From contig CALSFV010000306.1 of NCBI GenBank assembly GCA_943737045.1, positions 1-64,000 of the forward strand: DNA of 64,000 bases, read 5' to 3'. Under the pieces are notes generated by a model. The model saw only the letters and a program-made list of their open reading frames with translations. It was not told where the DNA came from and ran no database searches. Position 1 is the stretch's first letter; each line of letters begins with the position of its first letter. Position numbers and translations under genes: made by a program. This DNA is from Parapristionchus giblindavisi (lineage: Eukaryota; Nematoda; Chromadorea; Rhabditida; Diplogasteridae). Below are positions 36,701 to 47,401 of the stretch, in pieces.

Positions 36701-37027
36701 CCTTGACATCGATAGCTCTAGGGTCGGAAGTGAGTGATCCAGCAACACTTCTCGCCTGTGCATTTTCGAGCTCAATACGGGCAAGCAACTCAGCAGCATG
36801 ATCGATAACTTCATCTAAAAGAACAAAAGCTTTTAAAATAGGAGACAGGATGTAAAAATACCCGTGGTTTCCTCAGAAGCTTCACGACGTTCAGGACTTT
36901 GATCCTTTACAGGCGTCCCAACTCCCTCTTCAGTATCTACTTTCTGTTTAGAATCACGAGCCTTTCCTCGAGTTTTAGCTGCGTTTTTCTTAGCTGCATC
37001 ACGAGCTTTCTTTGCATCAGACGGCAT
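27701..37027 (-). CDS. abcf-2: ABCF2-type ATP-binding protein (non-membrane ABC protein)
   Basis: Twin-NBD ABC protein without membrane segments, of the F subfamily linked to ribosomes/translation. Nineteen exons, 631 residues: 37027-36862, 36814-36702, 36657-36552, 36499-36462, 36392-36318, 36271-36196, 36144-36004, 35955-35826, 35785-35683, 35636-35541, 33951-33832, 31196-31107, 30971-30896, 30779-30682, 29931-29803, 29753-29635, 29567-29483, 29433-29335, 27736-27701. NBD1 shows Walker A GLNGSGKST, signature FSGGWRMR and Walker [18 protein letters not shown]2 shows [17 protein letters not shown] (the D for G is typical of ABCF2) and [14 protein letters not shown]. The start [18 protein letters not shown] is Lys-rich as in the family. 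Five introns exceed 650 bp because of transposon-derived insertions. The final 12-codon exon, across a 1.6-kb palindromic intron, is the least certain part. Confidence 0.93.
27883..29283. mobile_element. 1.4-kb palindromic fold-back element in ABCF2 intron 18
   Basis: Two inverted arms of about 650-700 bp meet near 28600. The outer third of each arm (TCGACGAAAAATGGATTTTT … TTGGCGCC…) and the inner part are themselves diverged tandem duplicates: the phrase AAAAAGTTTATTTC(G/T)AATC…ATCGATTCG…CTAATTCTAAGAA occurs twice per arm. So the element is a palindrome of a duplicated unit. Ends: TATATCACACTATCTGAG on the left, CTCAGATAGCGTGTTATATA on the right. No transposase frame is seen. Confidence 0.88.
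30077..30395. mobile_element. MITE-like element, copy 1 (ends CATTT…ACCCTC / GAGGGT…AAATG)
   Basis: In ABCF2 intron 14. Ends CATTTCCATACCCTC and GAGGGTACCGAAAATG are imperfect inverted repeats; ATTGTTAAT occurs just outside both ends (direct repeat). It contains the subrepeat CCCACCATAT. Related to the element at 48866-49024. Confidence 0.65.
31730..32030. mobile_element. CATAGGTCGAA element(s), locus 1, tandem or nested pair
   Basis: In ABCF2 intron 11. One copy runs from CATAGGTCGAAAAG (31821) to TTCGACCTATG (32030). A left-truncated copy with the same GATAACCTAGCTAT end abuts it on the left (from about 31730). Inside, a ~45-bp unit (TTTTGAGC…AAAATCGAAAAACCTGACCG) repeats three to four times. 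Confidence 0.8.
32212..32288. repeat. Strong hairpin with nested inverted repeats
   Basis: Perfect 14-base stem TCGGATGGGCTAGC (32212-32225) against GCTAGCCCATCCGA (32258-32271). The following ACTTCGGTATAAAT is itself repeated inverted at 32275-32288. Related TCGGGTGGGTCG…GCCAAAA phrases occur nearby (about 32106, 32190) and at about 34078, suggesting pieces of one dispersed element. Confidence 0.7.
32932..33092. mobile_element. CATAGGTCGAA element, locus 2
   Basis: In ABCF2 intron 11, opposite orientation to locus 1. Starts CATAGGTCGAATAGCTAGG and ends TTTTCGAAATATG (diverged), with the same internal ~45-bp subrepeats (GGTCAGGTTTTTCGAT…GGCTCAAAAT). Confidence 0.78.
33156..33772. mobile_element. 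Fold-back element in ABCF2 intron 11
   Basis: Arms of about 280 bp (33156-33440 and 33480-33772) are inverted copies with roughly 10% differences. Landmarks: TTCGGCAACGAGTTATAAAT, GTCGACCCATGACCCGGGGT and AGCCAACTTTTATCTTTCTG on the left, each complemented on the right. The right tip is a run of 14 C. No coding capacity. Confidence 0.87.
34226..35461. mobile_element. Palindromic element with transposase-like remnants
   Basis: In ABCF2 intron 10. Inverted arms of about 550 bp (34226-34775, 34910-35461). Each arm, read towards the centre, can encode a fragment with [17 protein letters not shown] and [12 protein letters not shown], resembling the central DDE region of Tc1/mariner transposases (the V-WGGIS segment). 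The frame then enters what looks like an intron (GTAAACCCC…TTTCCTACAG). Both fragments are too short to act. It appears to be a decayed transposase copy duplicated as a head-to-head palindrome. Confidence 0.6.
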
Positions 37028-37355
37028 GTTCACAAGCAATTAGCACAAATGCTACAGCCCGTTATTACCTACGAAACAAATTATAACTTTCACAAAACAA
37101 TAATATAATAAAACTTCCACAACAGCGGGCATACCGAGTAAAATAAAGAAATTAAAATAATTTCGAGTACGAAAACGAAAATATTTTTATATTTCGCGGG
37201 TTACCGTATACATATTTGAGAAAAAAGTGGAATTCGCTTCGAGAGAATCACTTTAAAAATGTTTTGGAATGGTTTGGCAAGGGCGGAAGTCGCGCCTGGA
37301 GCTCAGCTCAGCATTCTAGCACTCGCAGCACCTGCGGCACAGCGAAGGGTCGATA
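37028..37355. promoter_or_regulatory. Bidirectional promoter region (ABCF2 / ADP-ATP carrier)
   Basis: 328 bp between divergent start codons. AT-rich near ABCF2 and GC-rich (about 37260-37355) near the carrier. No defined element was recognised; promoter function is inferred from gene layout. Confidence 0.5.
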
Positions 37356-38521
37356 ATGAGCTCCGACAAGGGTTTCAACGCTAAGAAGTTCTTCCTCGAT
37401 CTGGCCACTGGAGGAACGGCTGCTGCCATCTCCAAGACCGCTGTCGCCCCTATTGAGCGTGTCAAGCTCCTTCTTCAGGTAATTTAAATTTAGTTTTTTT
37501 TTGTTATGTGTGTTTTCTTATTTATTTCTTATTGGACTATTGTTCGGTGATTACCTGTATTCATTTCTTGATCAAGCTATCTCTAGGTGCAAGACGCTTC
37601 GAATACGATCACCGTTGACAAGCGATACAAGGGAATTATCGATGTGCTCGTGCGAGTCCCCAAAGAGCAGGGCTTCGCTGCCCTCTGGCGTGGTAACCTC
37701 GCCAACGTTATCAGATACTTCCCGACCCAGGCTTTGAACTTCGCCTTCAAGGACACTTACAAGAAGCTTTTCCTCGAGGGTCTTGACAAGAAGAAGGACT
37801 TCTGGAAGTTCTTCGCCGGAAACCTCGCTTCCGGAGGAGCTGCCGGAGCTACCTCCCTTTGCTTCGTCTATCCCCTCGACTTCGCTCGTACTCGTCTTGC
37901 CGCTGATGTTGGAAAGGGAGACGCTCGCGAGTTCAAGGTATGCATTCCTGCTTCTCTGTCAATGATCCATCCTTTCCTGTTCAGGGTCTTGCTGACTGCC
38001 TCATCAAGATCACTCGCTCCGATGGACCCATTGGACTCTACAGAGGATTCTTCGTATCCGTACAAGGAATTATCATCTACCGTGCCGCCTACTTCGGAAT
38101 GTTCGATACTGCTAAGATGGTCTTCGCCGCCGACAAGAAGCTCAACTTCTTCGCCGCCTGGGGAATCGCGCAGGTTTGTTGTTTTCCCATAGTTTTGTAT
38201 TATTTTAAATAAAAAATTATTTCAAATAAAAAATAAGCTAAAATAACTGTAAAATTTAAAAAAATGTTACCGTTGCAGGTCGTGACTGTTGGATCTGGAA
38301 TCCTTTCTTATCCTTGGGATACCGTCAGAAGACGCATGATGATGCAGTCTGGACGCAAGGACGTTCTTTACAAGAACACCTGGGACTGCGCTGTCAAGAT
38401 TGTCAAGAACGAGGGCATGGGAGCTATGTTCAAGGGAGCACTCTCCAACGTCTTCCGTGGTACCGGAGGAGCCTTGGTACTTGCAATCTACGACGAGATC
38501 CAGAAGTACCTCGAGCACTAA
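37356..38521 (+). CDS. ant-1: Mitochondrial ADP/ATP carrier (adenine nucleotide translocase)
   Basis: Inner-membrane carrier exchanging matrix ATP for cytosolic ADP. Four exons, 37356-37478, 37587-37937, 37985-38173 and 38279-38521, give 301 residues with the three ~100-residue mitochondrial-carrier repeats. Carrier motifs PxD/ExxK/R are present: PIERVK, PLDFAR and PWDTVR. The ADP/ATP-carrier signature RRRMMM ([12 protein letters not shown]) is intact. The protein is very close to the C. elegans ANT-1.1 type. Unlike its neighbours the gene is GC-rich, with strong preference for C-ending codons (CTC, TTC, AAG, GCC), and has only three introns, as expected for very high expression. The third intron lies within the [11 protein letters not shown] segment. 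Confidence 0.97.
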
Positions 38522-39088
38522 GAACTTTTCCCTATCAAAATCGGTCTCTCTTTCAAGATTACTTGTCAAGATATTGTAGAGCCGCGGCACGTGCAAGTTG
38601 TCCTGAATTTTTTTATGTTGCAAAGTTGCTGGCAAGGGTAGATTATTCCTGTGCACATTCTTAGTTTATAAAGTTGTTATTATACTGTCTTGTACTTGCA
38701 TTTACTTGAAGAGAGATTTTAGGTTTCAACAGATGATTGATCTGTGATCACTTTATGATGAATTTTCAACAGATAAAAGTTATTGATTAAACGTCTTGAG
38801 AATCGTGTCCTGGAGGGATGTTCGTTGTCGTTTTGTCAAGTATTGAGGGTCGATCGATTGGAAGTACTTTATCCTCTTATTACACAGAACAGAAAGAAGA
38901 GAAGTCACTTACGTCACATGTCTTATCGCTGTTACGTGACGGTAACAAACTAAGAGAAAAATGCAACGAAGATACAAAGCTCATCGTTTATTCACGTGAT
39001 AAGAGGGACAGTGAAAGCGAATGATTGAGATCGAAGTTTAGCACCATGGAATAGAACGCAATATATACAGGTACATAATTAGGACAAT
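38522..39088. other. Convergent 3' intergenic region
   Basis: About 570 bp between the 3' ends of the ADP/ATP carrier and CDK5. Frames here are short and lack motifs; nothing else recognised. Confidence 0.6.
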
Positions 39089-40337
39089 CTAATCAGACAG
39101 AGGAACCTGTGAAAAGTAGGAATGTGATAAAGCATTAGATGCATCTATTCTTCCTGAAGGATTACATACTAATAGACGCTGAAAAATTAATTTAAAAGCT
39201 ATAAACATTAGAAACAAAAACCTGTAAAAGATCACGCCCACTAGGACAAAGATGTGGAACTACTTGACCGAATGACATGGATGGGTGATAAAGTTGTAAT
39301 GGCTTATAATCCGGAAGCTGGGATACGCCTATAATATATTGACTGATATACGTGAGGAAAAAGTACCATACCAGGCCATGTTTCATCAGTAGGGGTTCCA
39401 AGTAGCTTGAATATCCTTTTTAATTCATCTTCAACGTCTGCACCGGGAAATAAGGGACGACCAGCATTCGAAATTTCTAAATAGTATGTTAAGACTTTCT
39501 ATAATTCAATACCAACCAGCAAATATACACCCTGCGGACCACATATCTATAGAAGTGTGATACAACTTAGCACCAAAAAGAACATCTGGAGGTCGATACC
39601 AGAGTGTTACAACCTGCAATAAAATGTTTCGTATCAAAAGTACGTCACAAGAAACCTCAGCTGAGTAGCATCGAACAGGAATACCAAATGCTCGAGCAAG
39701 TCCAAAGTCAGCAAGCTTCAAATTACCGTTTGTTACAAGCAGATTCTGTGGCTTTAAATCTCTATAATAATTATGCAATGTTTGATAATAGATGCATACA
39801 AATAATACCTGTGAAGTATGTTATGATTATGGCAATATTCTAAACCTAGAAGCAATTGACGGAATAGAGATCGAACAGTCTATAATGAAAGCGTAAAAAA
39901 TACGAAATGTGCTTATTAATATACCCCTTGATCTATATGTCCATTGAGAGAATCGAAGAACTTTTTGAGATCTTCTTCACAGTATTCAAATACAAGTGTT
40001 AATTTCATTTCTGCATGTACTACATCTAGCAACCGTACTATATTGGAATGTCTCAATTCTCTGAGAATACAAATTTCTCGAAGAGCAGATGAAGGAACGC
40101 CCTGAATACCATCGAATCACTCAAATAGATAAGAATTAAAGCTTACCTCATCATCATCATCCAATCGAACACGCTTGAGAGCAACAACTTCTTGGGTTTC
40201 TATATTCCTAGCCTTGAACACAGTGCCATATGTACCTGAAGAGGGGAAAATCAAAATCATGCAATTGTAGGTAGAATAAATGTTAGATGAAAATGCAAAC
40301 CTTCTCCTATCTTCTCCATTCGATCATATTTCTGCAT
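39089..40337 (-). CDS. cdk-5: Cyclin-dependent kinase 5
   Basis: Proline-directed Ser/Thr kinase, activated by p35-type partners rather than classical cyclins in animals; acts in neurons. Nine exons, 40337-40301, 40235-40147, 40101-39925, 39879-39809, 39761-39656, 39613-39517, 39476-39372, 39328-39222 and 39178-39089, give exactly 292 residues, as for human CDK5. Features: glycine loop GEGTYGTVF, catalytic K33 (VVALKRV), PSSALRE helix (the PSTAIRE equivalent, diagnostic of CDK5), [19 protein letters not shown], and activation segment [20 protein letters not shown], where Ser replaces the T-loop Thr of other CDKs. Start [13 protein letters not shown] matches the family. Confidence 0.97.
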
Positions 40338-40675
40338 GATTCTACCAACTAAATCGATTGGCGACACCTTGATAACTAATCAATTAAGGACTTTGTTGAA
40401 CAGTTTAAAAATAAATTATATTTTTTCAAGGGCCAAATTTTAGGATCTGGTCCGGAGCCGAGTTTTAGAATGCATAATTAAAACGCACTCACCGCACACA
40501 ATTGAGACATGCGGGAAATTCAATTCTCTTATTTATTTATTCGAGTCGTTTAATCGATCATTGATTCATCTTATTTTTTTGTTATTTTTACGAATTATTT
40601 CCACTCTTAACTAAGCATATGCCTATCTTATTTTCGCGAATCTCCCTCGCAAAGGTATCCTTAAATTCCAGATGA

Positions 40676-43010
40676 ATGAAATATCGAGTGCACAGAGTCA
40701 ATTGGAATATTCTTCAATTGCATCAGGTGTACCGTGTGGATACATTAATGGAGCTCATAGAGGAGCTAAATTTTTCATGTTGTCGAGTATTAAAGGTGAG
40801 TCAAAATCCTTATAAATCTGGTCTAGTCGAGACGTCCTTGCAGTCTTCTCAAAGGCAATTGTCGCATTGAGTAGGATTGGAGACGTTCTTTGTATGGAGC
40901 CTAGTGTTGATGGAGTATGTTCGATTTGTTTTGTCATAAAGGATAAAGACGATAAGTTGATAATATATTATGATTATAGTTGACATTGAGATGTTCTCAT
41001 AATGGACGTTCAGCTTATGGAGAATTTCAATTCTCTACTAAGTTCTTCGATGAAATCGACGTATCACAGTTACCTTCACAAGTTAAAAGTTGTAGAATTT
41101 CTATGAAGGTTGTTTTGGTTTTCTTAATTCAGAACACGTTTTTTATTGTTGTGAATTCAGAATGCTTTATTGATTTTTCGATCGATAAATGCGGGTGAAC
41201 GAGGTGTACATGGATGCGAAATAACAATTGATCCTGATCTTGATACGATACTCGTTAAGATGTATCTTTCGAGTGGTGAACAACTTTGAATCATTTATAT
41301 TTTTTAACTATTAAATAAGATTATTATAGAAGTGACACGGTCCTATGAATTGAATATGTTGGATGTAACTGTAAACTATCGTATTACAGTTGATCGATCA
41401 TCATTGGTTAATAGAATAGAGACTAATCCAGAGTTAATTCATCTATTTATCTATTCATTCATATAATTCATTTATAGATTACTTAGTAATATCTTAACTC
41501 AATCTGGTGATGAAGTCAAGGAATTAGTATTAGATGTCACACGAGAGAAAGCTATTGTTAGAACCTTCAACATAGAAGAAGGTGATTGTATTAGTAGATC
41601 CATTGATTTATCTTATATTTTAGATGCAACAAAGAGTACAATGGAAATGGAGATAATGCCTTCATCGTTTAGTAGATATAAGATTAGAAGGAAAACTCAG
41701 ATTACATTCCCCATTAAGGAATTTACTGTATGTCTTTATTTCATATATCTTTATCAGTCTTGTTTTTCTGTGTTCCTTAAAAATCTTAAAACTTGATCTT
41801 TGATTAATTAAAGTTATTTTCTTTTTTTCTTCTTCAATTTTTCCGACTACCATATTTGTATTTTAGTCGTTGGTAACATTCGGAAATGATCATGCACTCC
41901 CACTTAACTTATACTTCGATAAACCCGGAAAGTTTTGTATAGAGTACCGTGTTGATTAGTATATTATTATGATTTGAGGGCTCTCATTCTATTCATTGGT
42001 GGTAATCTTCCATATACAGCAGAAGTAAAGATTGCAACTGTTGAAGGAGATGAAGATGATAATGAAGAAGAATTAGAAGATGAAGATATCATTGAGTTAG
42101 TTCATTATATCTATTGTCAAAAGAACTAACATGTCTATAACTCACTATTCTTCAAAAACGTTATACGGTAGATTTTGTAATCCCACTATAGAATGACATT
42201 TACGATCCAATTCTACAGTATACCATTCTCGTCATTGACGTACATATTTTACACACTTTTACCTACATATTTTATTGGACAGATACATAGCTTTGATTAG
42301 AAACCAACAATTTTATGAATAAAAATGGTATTAAAACAGACTATTGGGAATTTTTATTTTAATTATAACTTATCATTGTACCTATATTATATAGTAAGAA
42401 ATGATTGTAGACAAGATAAGACTATTGCACCTTATGATGGAGAAGATGTTGGAAGAGAAGAAGAAGAAGAAGAAGAAGAAGAAGAGGATGATAATGATGA
42501 AGATGAACCACAAGAGGAGGAAGAAGAAGAAGGAGATGAAGTGACACAAGGAGTCATCAATCAACAAACATTATTGAACTTATCTATACAGTAAGTCAAA
42601 TTCTAAATCAAATTTTAAAAAAATCAAATTGAATTCAAAAATTCAAGTCAGTAAGTAATTCAAATGTCAATATAATCATTTTATTAATTCAAGAGAAGAG
42701 AATGTTAATCCATGTGAAAATGATATGGAAGTAGAAGAAATATATAATGATATAAATGAAGAACCAATTGAAAAGGAGAAAAGTCAAAGGAATACACAGG
42801 TAATATAGATAATGAATAAGTTAGTATCTGAATACTCGTAATGATTGACAGTTTCGACGATTCTTTCTGTCTTCATCACAAATGACCCAACATGCATCAC
42901 AATTATATGAAAGAGAAAGAGTTATTGTTAATGAATCTGATGTAGAAGATAATGAAGAAGAAGGAAGAATTCCATTTAAACGAAGAAAAAAGACTAAGAA
43001 AACTATATAG
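40676..43010 (+). CDS. hpr-9: RAD9 checkpoint clamp subunit
   Basis: Subunit of the PCNA-like 9-1-1 (RAD9-RAD1-HUS1) clamp loaded at DNA damage sites. Eleven exons: 40676-40795, 40855-40914, 40980-41108, 41161-41275, 41330-41432, 41478-41727, 41867-41931, 41979-42095, 42411-42590, 42694-42799, 42852-43010, giving up to 467 residues. RAD9-like blocks: VLKAIVALSRIGDVLCMEPS, then DGLTLRCSHNGRSAYGEFQF, SCRISMKNALLIFRSI, and the interdomain and C-terminal clamp strands (VRTFNIEEGDC, ITFPIKEFTSLVTFGND, LYFDKPGKALILFIGG). The tail is very acidic (poly-Glu near 42455-42540) and ends in a basic KRRKKTKKTI, a likely nuclear signal; RAD9 tails carry phosphorylation sites. The start is uncertain: 40748 is an alternative ATG. 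Divergent from cdk-5, with 338 bp between them. Confidence 0.88.
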
Positions 43011-43099
43011 TTAGTCTATTGTACTATTATTATTTACTATATTATGGATCATTTAATATCTACTAGATATCCATTTCATTTTTCTCTTCCAATTTGTAA

Positions 43100-45002
43100 T
43101 TATTGATCTTCTATAATGAATATTGATATAGAATAGATAATAAATGATAGATATGATACCTTTTTTGATGGATATATAATGAATAGAGATAATTGTATGA
43201 GAGATAAACAAATGGCCAATGCATTTGGTGTCTATAATGATGATTAGAATATAAGAATAGACAAGAATAGATAGATACCCTTATGACTGAATCATTCACT
43301 TCAACTCCATATGTAAACCATTGAAGTGATACCAATAGATTAGCACAACATAGAGGAAATGGTACACTTTCTGTGCTCCCACTACGAATCACCTACAGTA
43401 ATATCATGTTATTGATTGGCCAATTTATACTGTCAAAACGAAAAAAGTGAAATATTTGTCAAAAAAATTGACAAAAGTTCACAAGATTCCCATTTTTAGC
43501 ATTTTTCATTATCTTGATGATGTATTATCTCAGATCTTTTTTGTAGATGTGTTTGCCCAATCCAGATATGCACGACAAAAGTGAAAAAATTAAAAGGGAG
43601 CGCTGCGGAGCAGAATTGGTATACTGTAGTATACTGTAGATTCTTGCTGTAAAACTGCTACCATCGCGCTTTTTTCGTCTAATCATGCATATATCTAGCA
43701 TTACCTGACTTCCTATAACGAATTTGCACTATTTGGATCATGGCATGGATATGGCTGCAAAAGCGGTATACTGTAGAAAATCCTACCGTATACCAGTTTC
43801 ACAAAACAGCGTTCACAGTGATTTATTTAATTTTTTTCTTCATAGGTCTGTTAGTCAAGCCCAGTGATGCTCAAATACCCTATTGTCTATTAAAAAACTG
43901 TCAACCGCGTTTAGATATCATGAATCAAAATTTTCAAAATCTTGCGAACTTTTGTCAAATTTTTTGATAAATGTTTAACTTTTTTCGTTTTGACGGTATC
44001 TAACCAACCTCTCCAAGGGCTAACAGTGGTGCAGCTATACAACTAATATTCAGAATCATACATACAGTACCCAAGAATGATTCTGAATTGATCTTTGATC
44101 TTTAGTGATTAGTTACCGTAACCCACCTGATGAAGAAATGCCTGCATATAGTGTGATATATTCAATAGATAAAGCAAATATTATTTCAAGAAGAATAGTC
44201 TGTTTAAGTCTTCTCTATAATATATTCATGTTGTTGTATTCATTTATCTCTTCTTAGTAACAGATGTTTCATTCTACAGTAAAAGACTATTGAATTGGCG
44301 GGAAGAGAATACTATTCACTCTATTCCTATCCCTATTCTTCTTCTTCTTCTTCTTCACATTGTGTCCTCTACGTACATTGTACTTCTTTCCCCTTCTGTC
44401 CTCATACTTCCCTTCTCTCGACCTTCTTCACTGCGTAGCAGCCCCTTCCATCACGCACAAAAGGAGTGCTACACAGTATATACCTTCTCATATCGTCCTC
44501 TAGTGAAGATATAATAGAAGATGAGGAATGAATATTGGAGGAAACATCCGATGACATTAACACAAATAACAACCTTAATGAATATGAACTAAACTACTTC
44601 ACTCATCTATCTCATACTCCTTCCACTCCCTCTCCTTCTCTACAATGTTTACTCATACTTTTTAGTAAACTGAACTCTTCTTTCGAACTTCTTCAAAGAC
44701 TTCTTTGATCTAAGAAAGATGAGGGTGGAACACATTGAGTGAGAGAGTAAATAGACGAAGAGATAGAGATAGAGAGGGAGGAGAGGGTGATAGAGAGTTA
44801 GATATGATTAGACCTTATCATTTCGTATTATTCCATAATGAAGCATAAGTGAACATGATAATGATGATAATAAGAATGGAGCTCCACTTGTTCCTTTTGT
44901 ATCTCCTATATGATATATTCGTATACATATAGGTATACCACATAGAAACATTCCAATAGTACTTATAATAGCTGATATAGATAGAATATCCAATGGTGTC
45001 AT
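43100..45002 (-). CDS. SWEET (MtN3/saliva) sugar transporter
   Basis: Seven-transmembrane facilitative sugar transporter. Six exons, 45002-44814, 44573-44484, 44214-44127, 44082-44009, 43392-43279 and 43231-43100, give 228 residues. First MtN3 repeat: ISTIGMFLCGIPICIRIYHI, DTKGTSGAPFLLS, LHYGIIRND, then VNVIGCFLQYSFLIFYYIFT. Second repeat: GTVCMILNISCIAAPLL, VIRSGSTESVPFPLCCANLL, SLQWFTYGVEVNDSVI, TPNALAICLSLIQLSLFIIY. The C-terminus is uncertain: the frame runs on 20 residues after YPSKK to a TAA, or splices out there. Converges with rad-9, leaving about 90 bp between stops. Intron 4 holds a fold-back element. Confidence 0.9.
43428..43998. mobile_element. Fold-back element in SWEET intron 4
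   Basis: Ends TACTGTCAAAACGAAAAAAG and CTTTTTTCGTTTTGACGGTA are inverted copies with TA at both borders (Tc1/mariner-like target). The arms continue about 80 bp (TTTGTCAAAAAAATTGACAA and complement). It begins 10 bp from the intron donor. The middle has a second, weaker inversion around GGTATACTGTAG. Confidence 0.85.
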
Positions 45003-45645
45003 CTGTATACTCTTTATTTCTTACTCCTTCCTTCCTCTTCCTTTTTTTCTCGTCCTTGAGGGAAGAGAGTAGAGGGAGTGACTGGTACAGCCAGTCACCA
45101 TTCTCTCTCTACTCTACTCTATCTCGTATCTCTTCCGTCCACTTCTCTCCTTCCCTCTATACCTTCATGGACTTATTCAACCAAGTATTCAAAAGCCGTC
45201 CCATACAGATGAATAAGAAGATCAAATGAACAAGTCGGAACACTTTATAGAATAACTCGCAACTAATGAATGAGTATATTATAGTTTATGAATAGATGAA
45301 TGGATGGGATGATAATAAGAGAGGGCAACAACTTCTTCGATACGTTCATCCTCATCTACTATTATAATACAAAATGAATGGGGGAGATACTACTCGGTTC
45401 ACGAATGAATTCTAATGATAACATATTAATGAATGACTATATATACATGAATGAAGGGAATGGGAATGAACTCTATGTAATTGTCTCGTATTCAATACTT
45501 ATCTACTTGTATAGGATGAATAGTCGGCTCGGCCGTTCTAATATCAGAAATGAGGGGATATCAACTACCTTACAAATATATTTGCCCTGGGGGCTATTAT
45601 GGGATCATTATGAGAATGAGAGAAACCAATACATATATGAAATGA
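45003..45645. other. Intergenic region upstream of SWEET gene
   Basis: About 640 bp between the SWEET start and the MEIOC-like stop. No conserved block; a 30-bp imperfect palindrome (GGAGTGACTGGTACAGCCAGTCACC core) is at 45076-45101. Short frames look spurious. Confidence 0.5.
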
Positions 45646-47264
45646 TTAAGGTTGAATAGGTCGTGACTTAATAGGTGGAGGTGGAATAGTATAATCAGAT
45701 GATATTATTCGTTCAACATATTCTTCTTCCATTCTATCATTTGTTCCAATTGTTATAATCAATGAAACCCAATTCGATGCTCTTACACGAGTGGCTGCAC
45801 AATGAACTGCACTCAATGCATGAGAAAGACAAGCTGTTTCTGTAAAGATCAAAGATCAATATGATGATACCGTATATGTGAGACTTACCATCATCAGGAT
45901 TAAGTCGTGGTGCATCTCCTCTTAGTTGTTGTAGAATAGAAGCACGTTCAGCTAATCTACATTGTTGTAGAATAGTAACAGATTGATGTAATTGGGATAG
46001 AATATCATGAGATGTTCTTCCCATTGATCTACCAATCAATTGTTCCATCTTTGATAGAAGTGTTACTAATCGAGCATGTTCACGAAAGAAATCAACAACT
46101 AATCGATCAACTCTTGATGGAGCTGATGGTAAACGTGGAATAGGCATTCCATTTGATGATGATATTCTCTTTCCTAAATGATGACGAGCTAATTCAGCTT
46201 CTGTCTGTTTCCTTTCTTTCTCTAGTTGACGATACTCTTCACTACATTCTTCTAAACGTTGTGCCATCTCTTTTGCTTTACGAGATTGAATCTCTCTCCA
46301 TACAAGATTATTGATTGGAAGATGATTAGATGATGAAGTTGATGATGATGAAGATGGAATACATGAGGACATTGATGGTATTGATTGAATAGATGGAATA
46401 GATAATGGATTAAGAGATGGTTGTGTATTCCATTCACGTGAATCAATCCATTGAGATGAATATGAAGGATGAGATGATTGAGATGATATTAATGGAATTG
46501 ATGATGATACATTATCATTCATTGTTAAACGAATGAATTCTTCCATTAGATTTGGTTCTCTTTCTCTATTTATTCCATTTGAATATGATGATGATGATGA
46601 AGTTGATGAAGGAGGTGAATGAAGTGATTCTGTATATCCTTGATTAGAATGATGAGTATCGATTGATTGATGAGAATTAGATGAATGAGTAGATGGTAGA
46701 TGCCATAATGATGATGGAGACTCTTTAGGAGATGAACCAGATGATGATGATGATGAACCATCACTACGAGACTGTAATACAATCAATGAATGAATGAATG
46801 AAGGTATAGATAGATAGAGGAGATCAAGAGAAGATAAGGAGATGATAAAGGGCAACGCATTGTTATATGATATGATAGATAAAAGAAACTATGATAGGTG
46901 TGATAAATGAATGAATGAAGAGTAAACAAATAATAGATAGATAGAGAAGAGATAGAAGACTTGATAAAGAATGCGCGCCAAATCAAATCAGATGAATAAA
47001 CAAAAGTGAACGAAAGAAAATGATAATAATGATAGAATAAGGATAATAAATAATGGCAGTGAATAAACATACCCAATTATTATTCCATGTATGATCATTA
47101 TTATGAGAAGAAAGAGGAGTCCAACATGAAGAGAATAAAGTTGAAGATGATGAATCCAATGATGGCATTGTCTTTAGTAGATTATTATCATACGAAGATG
47201 ATGTAAAGATTGAATCCCATGAATCTATTGGAGATTCTACCATACTTGATAGATGAAGATTCAA
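45646..47264 (-). CDS. MEIOC-domain protein
   Basis: Three exons, 47264-47073, 46771-45889 and 45839-45646, give 422 residues. The N-terminal half is Ser/Asn/His-rich and probably disordered. From about residue 240, AKEMAQRLEECSEEYRQLEK, KERKQTEAELARHHLGKRIS, IPRLPSAPSRVDRLVVDFFR and EHARLVTLLSKMEQLIGRS match the conserved C-terminal domain of MEIOC (meiosis-specific coiled-coil) proteins, including the hallmark TEAELAR…PIPRLP…PSRVDRL run. In mammals MEIOC acts with the RNA helicase YTHDC2 in cytoplasmic granules to drive germ cells into meiotic prophase. The domain continues through a Leu-rich helix (LHQSVTILQQCRLAERA) into CAATRVRASNWVSLIIT. The start is the first ATG of the open first exon; more upstream exons are possible. 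Confidence 0.78.
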
Positions 47265-47369
47265 ATGAATGAAGAGAACGAACTATCAACGGACACCAAT
47301 GAGAGAGAGAGAGGAGAAGGAGAGGGAGAGGGAGAGAAGGAGAGGGAGAGAAGGAGAGAGAGAGAGAAG

Positions 47370-47401
<32 letters not shown>

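Noticed and set aside
40672..40795. Alternative RAD9 start at ATG 40672 (MNEISSAQSQ…)
   Set aside because: That frame cannot join the conserved next exon in phase; the frame from 40676 or 40748 does.
42325..42594. Poly-Glu frame as a separate small gene
   Set aside because: It is exon 9 of RAD9 (acceptor GATTGTAG at 42410), in phase with the flanking exons; acidic tails are usual for RAD9.
45889..46771. Shroom ASD2 domain as identity for the Ser-rich coiled-coil protein
   Set aside because: First considered because of the coiled coil, but the TEAELAR…PIPRLP…PSRVDRL run fits MEIOC and lacks ASD2 signature segments.
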